DNA of 20,308 bases from Azolla pinnata (Eukaryota > Streptophyta > Polypodiopsida > Salviniales > Salviniaceae): the NCBI GenBank assembly GCA_037176905.1, contig JBBBWG010029310.1, positions 3,824-24,131 on the forward strand. Reading direction: 5' to 3'. Numbering within the stretch: position 1 is the first letter of the stretch; the number at the start of each line of letters is the position of its first letter. The notes under the pieces are model-generated. The model did not search any database, was not told where the DNA came from, and saw nothing but the letters and a program-made list of their open reading frames with translations. This document shows positions 1-14,400 of the stretch, piece after piece. The position numbers were made by a program, and so were the translations under genes.

Positions 1-75
1 GAAGCAGACGGAAAGGAGAAGGAGAAAAGAAGAAGAAGAAGAAGAATGAGAAGAAGATGAAGGCAAAAAGCAAAA
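1..75. repeat. GA-rich low-complexity tract
   Basis: Purine-rich run dominated by GAAGAA and AGAAGA triplets, passing into AAAAGCAAAAAGC steps. It is simple sequence with no coding signal. It resembles the GA-rich character of the larger arrays further right but lacks their GAGAGAGGAAA core. Confidence 0.7.
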
Positions 76-478
76 AGCAAAACAGCAAACGCAAAACGCA
101 TTAATGCATTAATGAACTCGAGACGGAGTAATTAGCGCCTAACCACAAAGTAATTACCTTGTAATTAACGCTTCAAAGCAAGAGATTGATCTCTTAATCA
201 CGAGTCCTCTGTCGGTGGCCGATTATCTCGTGATCAATCAATCATTATCGTGATCAATCAATTATTATCGCGATTTGTTGTCGATCAACGGCCAATCTGT
301 TGTCAATCAAGGACCAATCTGCTGGGCCAATCTGCTTTCGATCGTCAACGAATCCGCTATCAAGTAGCAACTAATCCGAGATAGATGATCGACTAATCCA
401 CTCCATTTTCCGTTATCAACAAATGAAAATGTTAGCAGCAAATAAGTCAACAATTAGCAGCTAATAATTTGAGTCACA

Positions 479-561
479 ATTCGGATGCTATCAAACCTCG
501 AAATCACCATCTCGCTTCACCATTCGGATGCGATCAAACCTCCAAATCACCATCTCGCTTC
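479..561 (+). repeat. Direct duplication, 40-bp copies, 43-bp period
   Basis: Copy 1 spans 479-518 and copy 2 spans 522-561. They differ at two positions only (T/G in GGATGCTATC versus GGATGCGATC, and G/C in ACCTCGAAA versus ACCTCCAAA). Three bases separate them. This is a local tandem duplication with no coding meaning visible. Confidence 0.85.
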
Positions 562-1787
562 TAGAAGTTCTAGCAGAAAAGGACACTCGCTCTATACACA
601 TGTAATCAATAATGGGCTTCCTCTCGTCAACCATGATCGAACCCTAGAAGTGGTTGACTTTGTCTTTTTTTCCCAAGCCAGTGTATGAGATTGCCATGGT
701 TCTTGCCATGATCCAAAGGTCCGAGGCCAAATGCTCGATAGGAATTTGGCTCGAATGGGGATTTGCAATACCATTTCTCCTCCATATCTAACATATTTCC
801 AACTCCAATTGTAGTGAGAATTTCTAGTTCGATGCACGATCCAACCAATGTGTGAACATGGTATCACATCCACGATGGTATACAACACTGTTCGTGGTGG
901 AAATGAGAATCTTGAGATTCACATGATGCAAGCATGATTGAATCGTGGGTAGTAAATCGAGCAGGTGATCAAAATCTAATTTACGGATTTGATACCATGG
1001 GTATTGATATCCTTCTATTCTTCGTTGTGTCCCTCGCATCTAATCCCACAAATCCATGCACACGATATTTGGCATATAAACCAGCGGATTTTGTTCGAGG
1101 ATCTGATGCTTCAGACCTTGCAAAGTCATCATCTTTAATTCTACAAATACACATGCTGATCTCGTTAAAACGCACTCAAATTGCTATTAAAACACCTAGC
1201 ACTTTCCATTAATGTGCCATGGAGGCACATTCCCTGAGTCCATCTCCTCTACATTTTGGAGGCATATGATGCATCATTCATTATTTTCCCTAAAATAAGA
1301 GGAAGAAAGAAGTTGAAGTAATGACCTCGTCAGTGATTCCGCTTACAGCTTCATATGCACCAAGAAATAGGAGATTTTCTACATCAAATGTTTCTACTGC
1401 CTGACCCAATTTTATTGGAATGCTCCAATGTCTACCTCTTCTAGGACATGCCTACTTCTTTCTTCTTCTTCACATCGCTCCGGAGATCACAACATCGAAT
1501 CCTTGACAGCAATGTATGCCTCAGTGTGTTCAAACATTTATTCTAGTTCAAAGAATACAGCAGATACATAACAACGGAAAAGGCAGCGGCAAAACATAAG
1601 AGCCCTGCCACAACAAGACAATTCACCCAATCAGCTCAACATAAATTTATGGTTAATCTGTCAAAGAGAACCACCATTATGGCTATCTATTTATATTCAA
1701 CATATATATTAAGCTTTTAGTAATCAACGTAGTAAACCGAGTTTGATAGATTTTCATCTGCCCACAAAGAAGAATGCCATTCAGTCA

Positions 1788-1793
1788 TTTATT
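1788..1793 (-). promoter_or_regulatory. Candidate AACT polyadenylation signal
   Basis: On the minus strand this reads AATAAA, about 146 nt past the AACT stop codon, a plausible 3' UTR length for a plant gene. The hexamer is short and frequent in AT-rich DNA, so only its position supports it. Confidence 0.35.
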
Positions 1794-1938
1794 GTTCCTA
1801 TTCTGATGAGTTTTCCACGCTTATTTACCTTTCAAGCACATGCAAAACGCCCACATGACCAGAACAGGAATTAACATAACCTTTTTAAGCACGTGCAAAA
1901 ACGTCAACATAGCCAGAACAAAGAACCTGACATTACCC

Positions 1939-6787
<4,849 letters not shown>

Positions 6788-6874
6788 GGCTGCTTCGATC
6801 CGCAGAGCTCGCAACGAACTGACGCGCAGACGAAGAAGAAGAAGAAGGACTCGGGATTTCGAGAGGAAACTGCG

Positions 6875-6882
6875 CTTAAATA
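6875..6882 (-). promoter_or_regulatory. TATA-like box of AACT
   Basis: The minus strand reads TATTTAAG here, about 90 nt upstream of the AACT start codon at 6787. That would place transcription start near 6845-6850 with a 5' leader of about 60 nt. It lies immediately next to the first unit of the minisatellite (from 6891), so the repeat array occupies the proximal promoter. The assignment rests on sequence and spacing only. Confidence 0.45.
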
Positions 6883-6890
6883 CCACACGG

Positions 6891-7760
6891 CTTCTAGAGA
6901 GAGGAAACTCCTAGAGAGAGGAAATTCCTAGAGAGAGGAAACTCCTAGAGAGAGGAAACTCCCTAGAGAGAGGAAATTCCTAGAGAGAGGAAACTTCTTA
7001 GAGAGAGGAAACTTCTTAGAGAGAGTATGTGTGCATGCGTTGAGGGATGCTGATTGTAGGGAGGAAACTCCTAGAGAGATAAAATTCCTAGAGAGAGGAA
7101 ACTCCTAGAGAGATAAAATTCCTAGAGAGAGGAAACTCCTAGAGAGATAAAACTCCTAGAGAGAGGAAACTCCCTAGAGAGAGGAAATTCCTAGAGAGAG
7201 GAAACTCCTAGAGAGAGGAAACTCCTAGAGAGAGGAAACTTCTTTGAGAGAGTATGTGTGCATGCGTTGAGGGATGCTGATTGTAGAGAGAGGAAACTCC
7301 TAGAGAGATAAAATTCCTAGAGAGAGGAAACTCCTTAGAGAGAGTATGTGTGCATGCGTTGCGGGGTGCTGATTGTAGAGAGAGGATGTTTATAGCAAGG
7401 GTTTGCATGTATGATCATCGTACGAACCATACTTCAGGAAATTCCTAGAGAGAGGAAACTCCTAGAGAGAGGAAACTTCTTAGAGAGAGGAAATTCCTAG
7501 AGAGAGGAAACTCCTAGAGAGAGGAAATTCCTAGAGAGAGGAAACTCCTTAGAGAGAGTATGTGTGCATGCGTTGCGGGGTGCTGATTGTAGAGAGCGGA
7601 TGCTTCTAGCGAGGGCTTGCATGTGTGACCATCGTACGAACCATACTTTTTGCAAGCCGCAAACGCAGTCGAGAGAGGAAAATCCTAGAGAGAGGAAACT
7701 CCTAGAGAGAGGAAACTCCTAGAGAGTGGAAACTGCTTAGAGAGAGTATGTGTACATGCG
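6891..7760 (+). repeat. 17-bp minisatellite (CTAGAGAGAGGAAACTC type) upstream of AACT
   Basis: The basic unit is about 17 bp, CCTAGAGAGAGGAAACT, with variants ending AAATT or AAACTT, or carrying ATAAAA in place of GGAAA. Units run head-to-tail, broken by longer inserts that start AGAGAGAGTATGTG and contain GCATGCGTTG and GCTGATTGTAG. On the AACT-sense strand the array is pyrimidine-rich. It begins within about 10 bp of the proposed TATA box. Plant GA repeats of this kind can bind BBR/BPC GAGA-binding factors; that role is inferred here. Confidence 0.93.
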
Positions 7761-7860
7761 TCGAAGGGTGCTGATTGTAGAGAGAGGATGCTTCGAGGGA
7801 GGGTTTGCATGTATGATCAGAGTATGAACCATACTTTTGCAAGCCGTAAACGCAGTCGAG
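7335..7860 (+). repeat. Composite module of about 100-125 bp repeated three times
   Basis: Three long modules occur within or just past the 17-bp array: about 7335-7434, 7549-7673 and 7737-7860. Each begins TTAGAGAGAGTATGTGT, continues through GGTGCTGATTGTAGAGAG and a TTGCATGT(A/G)TGA segment, and reaches GAACCATACTT. The second and third extend further through GCAAGCCG and AAACGCAGTCGAG. Shorter versions containing only the first half occur near 7016-7060 and 7245-7290. This is higher-order structure over the 17-bp unit, consistent with unequal exchange. Confidence 0.85.
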
Positions 7861-8087
7861 AACAGATCTGAGCGAATCCGAGATTTGATATGTCACCAGA
7901 AGCGTGTTTCGGACTGGAAGAGGAACGGGGGTCAGCTTAATGAAGAGTACGATAACGGCTACAAAATACAATCGTCCGATGTTTATATAAAGGTAAAAAT
8001 CCGATGTTTAGGGTGCCCAAAATCGCATTGTTCCTGTGATCTGAAATCACGCGTTTATATTACATCATCCGACAGAGAAGCTGGCAT
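7861..8087. other. Mostly unique spacer between two repeat arrays
   Basis: About 230 bp without the TAGAGAGAGG core. It begins right after the third composite module and ends where GTAGAGAGTGGATG restarts the repeats. It contains TATATAAA at about 7983 on the plus strand, but no gene follows it. An 85-codon frame running through it has no recognisable domain. Confidence 0.6.
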
Positions 8088-8870
8088 TACGTAGAGAGTG
8101 GATGCGGCCATGTGCGCATTGCCTGCCACCTAGAGAGAGTATGTGCGCATGCATTCAGGGCTGCTAATCGTAGAGAGACGATGTTGCTAGAGAGGATTTT
8201 ACGGAACGGGCATCCCTAGAGAGAGGATGTGCCCATGCATTCACTGCCTAGAGAGAGCATGTGTGCAAGCATCGAGGCGTGCTAATTTTAGGGAGGCATT
8301 CCTAGAGAGAGGATGTGGCCATGCATTCGTTCCCTAGAGAGGGTATGTGTGCATGCACTGAAGGGTGCTACTTGTAGAGAGAGGATGTGTGCATGCACTG
8401 AAGGGTGCTACTTGTAGAGAGAGGATGTGTGCAAGCGTGGAAGGGTGCTAAGTTTAGTGAGGCATCCCTAGAGAGAGGATGTGGCCATGCATTCATTCGC
8501 CAGAGAAAGATGCATGCATTCATGGTGCTGCTTGTAGAGAGAGGATGTTTCTAGAGAGAGTATGTGTTCAAGCATGGAAGGGTGCGTATTTTAGAGAGGC
8601 ATCCCTAGAGAGAGGATGCGTGCATGCATTCATTCCCTAGAGAGAGGATGTGTGCATGCACCGAGGGAGGGGTGCTACTTGTAGAGAGAGGATGTTTCAA
8701 GAGCGGGCATTCCTAGAGAGAGGATGCAGCCATGCATTCGGTCCGTAGAGAGAGGATGTTTCCAAACGGAGAGCAGCATCGCTAGAGAGAGGATGTAGGG
8801 CATGCATGCATCCATTCATTTTCGTAGAGAGAGGATATTCCGACAGAGCGAGGAAATCTCTGGAGAGATG
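8088..8870 (+). repeat. Degenerate TAGAGAGAGGATG array rich in CATGCA sites
   Basis: Irregular units of roughly 25-60 bp begin TAGAGAGAGGATG and usually continue with TGTGCATGCATTC, GGCCATGCATTC or GTGCATGCACTGAAGG. A perfect tandem pair of about 41 bp containing GAAGGGTGCTACTTGTAG lies near 8345-8428. The unit shares TAGAGAGAGG with the 17-bp array but has GATG where that has GAAA. About eleven of the CATGCA/TGCATG words upstream of AACT fall here. Confidence 0.88.
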
Positions 8871-9600
8871 TATTGATGCCGAAAAAACCATTTATAACAA
8901 AAACCAGTTCATCGGAAATCAAATCAAATCTAACGATTACATACAAATGGACCGCAACTGCTCTTTGAACAGTTGGTAATTGTATCTATCTGCTTGGAGA
9001 ATGTAAACCTTTTGGCACCCGTTTATAGCTAATTACTCGACAGATATCGTCTATAACAGATACGGGGATGCATCCTGCAAAAATATGTAGAGAGGGAAAC
9101 GGAAAGAAATATATAGTAGTAATGTTTATTTAGAGCAACATGACCCACGAGACAAAGTGTACAATAATGTTTATGCATCCACTCATCTATAAGAGTACAA
9201 TGAAGATTACGAATACAATCATCTAATACTTATATGCAATAGAATATCATGTTTACAGTGTCCGAAAGAGTAAGAATAACAATTGTGCAAATATATAAAA
9301 AAGTAATATTCAAGAGATTCCGGAGAGAGGATATTCATCCATCCTTTTGGTTTTTAAAGGTAAGAAAAGTTCTACAAAACCTCGGAACCGCATTCTACCT
9401 GCAGAATTTCGAGTTCTGGCATCAGTTTCATATGACCAATGTCGTTAGGAAACACGTGTTTTATAAACAGAATATGTTTTAGAATGCTCAGCATATTCGA
9501 CGAAGTGTCCTTTTTAAGCTAAATTTATAGGCATTGAAAATAATTGTTTACCAAGATCACTATTTTGTCTTCAAAGTGAATTCCTTGTCATTTTTATGGA
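8871..9600. other. AT-rich unique segment inside the divergent intergenic region
   Basis: About 730 bp with no tandem array and no convincing gene. One 77-codon frame at 9249-9482 (+) is rich in Phe, Val and Lys, has no recognisable domain and lacks context. The segment separates the AACT-side arrays from the galactosyltransferase-side arrays. Confidence 0.6.
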
Positions 9601-9748
9601 CTTAAATTGAGTATTGAGAGAGCAAATAAAAATAGAGGGATGAATACAAATTTAGAGAGAGAAAAAGTGGATAAAAATCTAGAGAAAGACAATGGAGGAG
9701 AGAGATGAATGAGAGGAAAATTGAAAACAATCAAGAGAGAAATTGAAG

Positions 9749-10153
9749 AAGCTCTAGAGAGAGGAAAATGAACCAAAATAAAGACTGAGAGATTGAATAA
9801 GCTGAAGAGAGAGGAAAATGAACCAAAAATAATGACAAAGAAATCGAACAAGATCAAAAGAGAGGATAAGGAAGGAAAAATCGAGGCAGAGAAATCGAGC
9901 AAGATCAAGAGAGAGGAAAGCGAACGAAAAATCGAGGCAGAGAAATCGAGCAAGATCAAGAGAGAGGAAAGCGAACGAAAAATCGAGGCAGAGAAATCGA
10001 GCNNNNNNNNNNNNNNNNNNNNNNNNNNNNNNNNNNNNNNNNNNNNNNNNNNNNNNNNNNNNNNNNNNNNNNNNNNNNNNNNNNNNNNNNNNNNNNNNNN
10101 NNAAGATCAAGAGAGAGGAAAATGAACGAAAAACGAAGATAGGGAAACTGAAC
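9749..10153 (+). repeat. 51-bp tandem repeat interrupted by the assembly gap
   Basis: Units of 51 bp begin AAGATCAAGAGAGAGGAAA. They run from about 9749 (50 bp, diverged), 9799, 9850, 9901 and 9952, then again from 10103 after the N run. The 9901 and 9952 copies are essentially identical and outer copies diverge. Because 51 is a multiple of three, one frame stays open and reads as a Lys/Glu/Arg/Ser 17-residue repeat. No start context, partner exon or known family supports a real protein. Confidence 0.92.
10003..10102. other. Assembly gap (100 N)
   Basis: Exactly 100 N, a conventional placeholder of unknown true size. The left flank ends GAGC and the right flank begins AAGATCAAGAG, so the flanks meet exactly at a 51-bp unit boundary. 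The gap therefore probably hides an unknown number of whole repeat units. Confidence 0.98.
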
Positions 10154-10890
10154 AAGATCAAGCCAGACAGCAAAATGAGCAAAAATCAAGAGAGAGAAAA
10201 ATGGGAAAATTCAAGAGAGAGAAAAATGGGAAAAATCAAGAGAGAGAAAAATGGGAAAAATCAAGAGAGAGGAAACTGAACAAGATCAAGCAAGAGAGAG
10301 GAAATTGAACAAGATCAAGAGAGAGGAAAATGAGAAAAAATCAAGAGAGAGGAAAATGAAAAGATCAAGCAAGAGAGGAAATTGAACAAGATCAAGCAGG
10401 ACAGCAAAATGAGCAAAAATCAAGAGAGGAGAATGAGCAAAAATCAAGAGTGAGGAAAGTGAGCAAAAATCAAGAGAGAGGAAAATGGGCAAACATCAAG
10501 AGACAGGAAAATGAGCAAAATCAAGAGAGAGGAAAATGAAAAAAAATCAAGAGAGAGGAAAATGAGCAAACATCAAGAGAGAGGAAAATGAGCAAAATCA
10601 AGAGAGAGGAAATGAGCAAAAATCAAGAGAGAGGAAAATGAGCAAAAATCAAGAGAGAGGAAAGTGAGCAAAAATCAAGAGAGAGGAAAATGGGCAAACA
10701 TCAAGAGAGAGGAAAATGAGCAAAATCAAGAGAGAGGAAAATGAGAAAAAAATCAAGAGAGAGAGAGGAAAATGAGCAAAAATCAAGAGAGAGGAAAATG
10801 AGCAAAAATAGAGAGAGAGAGGAAAATGTGAAAAAAATCAAGAGAGAGGAAAATGGGCAAAAAATCAAGAGAGAGGAAATTGAACAAGTG
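10154..10890 (+). repeat. About 26-bp minisatellite (AATCAAGAGAGAGGAAAATG type)
   Basis: More than twenty units of about 22-27 bp follow the pattern AAATCAAGAGAGAGGAAAA, then TGAGCAA or TGGGAAA. Length varies mainly in the A runs and between GCAAA, GGGCAAA and GAAAAA versions. The repeat keeps the AGAGAGAGGAAA core of the AACT-side 17-bp unit and the same orientation. Open frames across it on both strands are low-complexity by-products. Confidence 0.93.
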
Positions 10891-11060
10891 AGAGTAAGAG
10901 AGAGGAAAACAAGAAGGAAGAGAGAGGAAAACAAGAGAATGAAGAGAGAGGAAAACAAGAAAAATGAGGAGAGAGGAAAACAAGAGAATGAGGAGAGAGG
11001 AAAACCAGAGAATGAAGAGAGAGGAAAACCAGAGAATGAAGAGAGAGGAAAATAGAAAAC
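10891..11060 (+). repeat. 24-bp minisatellite (GAGAGAGGAAAACAAGAGAA type)
   Basis: Roughly seven units of 24 bp, GAGAGAGGAAAAC(A/C)AGAGAATGA(A/G), follow directly from the 26-bp array. The unit keeps the GAGAGAGGAAAA core and replaces the TGAGCAAA half. In one frame it reads as an ENEERGKQ-like repeat, again without support as a protein. Confidence 0.88.
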
Positions 11061-11083
11061 GTAGAGAGAGGAAAATAAGAACG

Positions 11084-11137
<54 letters not shown>

Positions 11138-11160
11138 AAGAGAGCAGTTACAAACCTTCG
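11061..11160 (+). repeat. (GA)n microsatellite at the galactosyltransferase 5' end
   Basis: GA dinucleotides run almost without interruption from about 11088 to 11145, with two GAAGAGAAGAGAG steps at the end. The tract lies about 350 nt upstream of the start codon. GA/CT tracts are common in plant core promoters and 5' leaders; no TATA box is evident nearby, so transcription may start in or just past this tract. Confidence 0.88.
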
Positions 11161-11496
11161 TTCGCCATGGCTTCTGCTTCTGCTTCTGCTTCTGCTTCCG
11201 CTTCCGCTTCTGCTTCTGCTTCTTCCGCTTCTGCTTCGGCTTCTTCGGCTTCGGCTTCTGCTTCTTCGGCTTCTGCTTCTGCGTCTTCTTCGTCCTCTTC
11301 CTCTTCCTCTTCTTCGGTTCCTCAGAGCTTTCATCATCTTCGCCATCGCCATCGCCATCATCGCCATCATCATCGACATCATCTTCTTCTTCTTCGCCAT
11401 CGCCATCGCCATCGCCATCGCCAACATCCTCCTCGTCTTCTTCACCGCTGCAGAGATGGCAGCCTGCCGCACCCGGCCCGGCTCAGATGAGATCCG
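11161..11496 (+). promoter_or_regulatory. Probable 5' leader with triplet repeats and upstream ORFs
   Basis: From 11167 there is an ATG in very strong context (CGCCATGGCT) opening a 107-codon frame that stops with TGA at 11488-11490. It reads Ser/Ala runs (GCTTCT repeats), then Ser runs, then Arg/His runs (CATCGC and CATCAT repeats). It is in the same frame as the galactosyltransferase, whose ATG is only six nucleotides past this TGA. A second upstream ORF (11456-11500, 14 codons) ends in a TGA overlapping the main ATG. A third (11487-11579) overlaps both possible main starts. If transcribed, these should lower or regulate main-frame translation. Confidence 0.5.
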
Positions 11497-14400
11497 ATGA
11501 AAAGCTCCGTCCCCGCCTTCGCGTTCCCCACGCTCCAGCGAATTATGGTCACTTCCACTCCCAAAGGATCCTCCGCTAATACCTTGCCTTACAGATGGAT
11601 CCTTCTCCTCTGCGCCGCGAGCTTCTGCGTCGGACTCTTCTTCACCAACAGGTTAGGGTTTCTACCTTTCCTTCTCCTACATCGAATTCGGTTCCCCCCC
11701 TCATCAAATTGATGACTTCACATCGATTTATGTACATACATGTGTGTGTATGTGTGTGTACAAACACAATTCAGTGAATGTACACGTATTACGAGGAAAT
11801 TTGATAGGATTTATCCATATGAAATTGACAGGATGTGGGTTCTTCCTGAGAATCCTGAGCTGAATCAACATTGGAGTGTGCAACCAGGATGCGGTAATGG
11901 GCCAGTAAGTCTCTTTCCGATCTCTCTCCTTCCCTTACTACGTTGGACTTAGAGCCCATTTTATTCTGCTCAAAGACGAAACAAATCCCAGGGTTTTATT
12001 CTCTCTATGATGAGAAACCGCAGATAGTTATAAACTGTTCATGTTGAAAAGAAAAGGATCCCCAAACCTCTCAGAAGTTGGAGTAGTTTCTTTGCAATGT
12101 ATACTGCGATTTTCGCCAACTATTGCAAGCTTTTCCATTGTTGGTAAATGACAGTGACAGCATTTTTCCTCGTTAAATTATGATGACGATGTCTAGAGAA
12201 CTCTTTTCCACGCTGAAATTGAGACTTATTAAATGGCCGTCAATTATTATGATCATGTACAAGTTTGTACTGATAATTCCAGGTTCTTCCTCTGTTGACA
12301 TTGGTGATGAGAACTCGTAATTTCATTTTAACTACAATTCATGTGCAACCACCCTCTCCACTGCTTAGTGGGTATTCGTGAATTTTTCAGTTGTTTTATT
12401 GGAATAATGGCATGGGATTTTTCATATATTACAAGCATCACAAGTTTTTTGCCACAAAGCCAAACTTTTCCCGAGTGTTGAAAATGATAATAGTATGTTT
12501 TTCTCCATGGATTACATAGATTATTGCAAGTTTCTGCTTTGTTAATTATCAGCAACAAACCCCTTCCTTTCTATCAAGCCTGTCTTTTAATGGTATACGG
12601 TAATATTTCCCATCATTGCAATGTTTATATGCCTTCTCCCTATGTTTACACGGATTATAAGAGCAAGCTTCTCCTGTGACTATACTGATAATGCCTTTTC
12701 TCTGTCAGGAACATGGAAGTAAGGTTTCAACGGGATTAAATGATGCTAGTGTTGGGAAATCTTCTAGGTAATCAGCTCATGGTGACAACCTATAATGATA
12801 CTCATATTGATTAATGTCTTCACTGTAATGCTCACAAATTAAATGACATTTCACCAGGACAACGATCCAGATTTAACATGTTTGCTAGGTGGTCATTTTA
12901 TCATGTTTCCTTCCTTTTGTCAGGCCTAAAGAGCTAATTCAGCTTCAGACTTATACGGGTCTTGATACTGACATTCAGTCAGATCTGCAAGATTCCACCT
13001 TTGGGTTAATGGAAGAGGACTGGCAAAGGAATATCTCAGAAAGCCGCAAGAAAGCATTTGTTGTGATCGGAATAAACACTGCATTTAGTAGTCGAAGGCG
13101 TCGAGATTCGATACGAGAAACATGGATGCCAAAAGGTATTGCTGCAACACCATGGAAATGAATCTCGCACTCTTGAGAAAAATGCTTGTTTTACTAGCAA
13201 TTCATATGAATATTTTGAAATAGTCAGTCTTCTGTGGAGATTGAATTCTAAACTTTATGATCTATCTGAAAGCTAGGCGAGAAGATGAGGCAATTGGAAC
13301 AAGAGAAAGGAATCGTTATCAGATTTGTGATTGGACACAGGTTAGCTTTGTTTTTGGATTTTATCATCGACTTATTATATATCGATGCTATAAGCAATCA
13401 ATGCTACATAGTCATCGACTAGTCTCTTGTTTGACGAAATTACCAACGAATATATTTGCTTGCCTTTGTGGCAGTGTGACGGCTGGAGGCATTCTTGATC
13501 GAGCCATTGAAGCAGAGAGCAATCAACATCGTGATATCCTTCGGCTGGTTGGTGCCTCATCTTTATCCAAATCTTTTAGTAGTCCGTTTTCGCTAGTCCA
13601 TTCTTATGGCGGCATCAACGAGAAATCAGCATCATGAAATTGTAATGAGGAGGCAAATCATCTTTAGTCAAACGTTACTTCTGTTTGTAACCATCTCTCT
13701 TCTTTGTATTTGATTACAATTTCTTTTATGAAGATTGGAGGATATCCCGACACATCCAAATGTCTTTGTGATTGTTTCTACTTCTTTTCTTCATATATGC
13801 TTATATACATTTTCCAGAATTAATTTAGTTTTTGTAAAAATGGGCAGGGTCATGTGGAAGGATACCACGAGCTGTCTGCCAAAACAAAGCTTTATTTTTC
13901 AACTGTTGTAACCATATGGGATGCAGACTTCTATATCAAGGTTGACGACGATGTACATGTCAATCTGGGTAAATGAATTGAGTCAGATGAAATATGTGCT
14001 GCATATTATTATGCTTATTACTTTGTTGCTGAGTAATCGATGGTTATAAACTTACCAAGCATGCATGTCGTGGAGCCTGTGCAGGTGCATTATGCACGAT
14101 TTTAGCCGAGTTGCGAACAAGGCCCCGTGTCTATGTTGGCTGCATGAAGTCAGGCCCTGTGCTTGCCCAGAAGTAAGTGCACAGATGTTAAAGTTAAATG
14201 AGGGCGATTAATTTGCAATAGAGTTGGGACCCTGCTTTCTTGACAATGCACACTTACGAGTAGCGCAATATTAGGTGCCTAGAAGTGCATGCAAATTAAA
14301 CTTTTAAGGTTTTAAAGCACATCATACATTTGATTTTGTTTTTGCCCAGAAGTAATTGCACATTATCTAAAACCCTGGAAATGGATGTGAAACTTAAAGC

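Larger units (their letters stand above)
76..1938. other. Gene-poor region left of AACT
   Basis: No supported gene. Short reading frames on both strands lack recognisable domains and overlap one another. The left part (about 180-420) repeats the words ATCAATCA, CGTGATCAATCA and CCAATCTG. A 43-bp-period direct duplication lies at 479-561. Around 590-1210 there are several GGTATC/GATACC words, which could be relics of a transposable element, but no LTR pair, tract or coding domain could be shown. From about 1790 to 1938 the DNA should be the AACT 3' UTR, read on the minus strand. Confidence 0.5.

Noticed and set aside
860..872. TGGTATCACATC, similar to the initiator-Met tRNA primer-binding site of LTR retrotransposons
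   Set aside because: The match stops after about eight bases, and no flanking LTR pair, polypurine tract or gag/pol coding was seen.
592..1212. Several overlapping 60-100 codon frames on both strands
   Set aside because: They overlap in several frames, show no domain, and none has splice or promoter support.
6891..8870. Regular repeats considered as a CRISPR array
   Set aside because: Units are tandem without unique spacers of constant length, and the genes are eukaryotic.
9793..11055. Open frames reading KREENEQ/SREREEN-type charged repeats, resembling a coiled-coil protein
   Set aside because: They follow tandem DNA repeats whose unit lengths often keep frame; both strands are open at once, and there is no start context, conserved domain or splice structure.
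10783..11472. Long minus-strand frame with Ser/Leu/Phe and Met/Ala/Arg runs
   Set aside because: It is the complement of the minisatellites, the GA tract and the triplet-repeat leader; pure low complexity.
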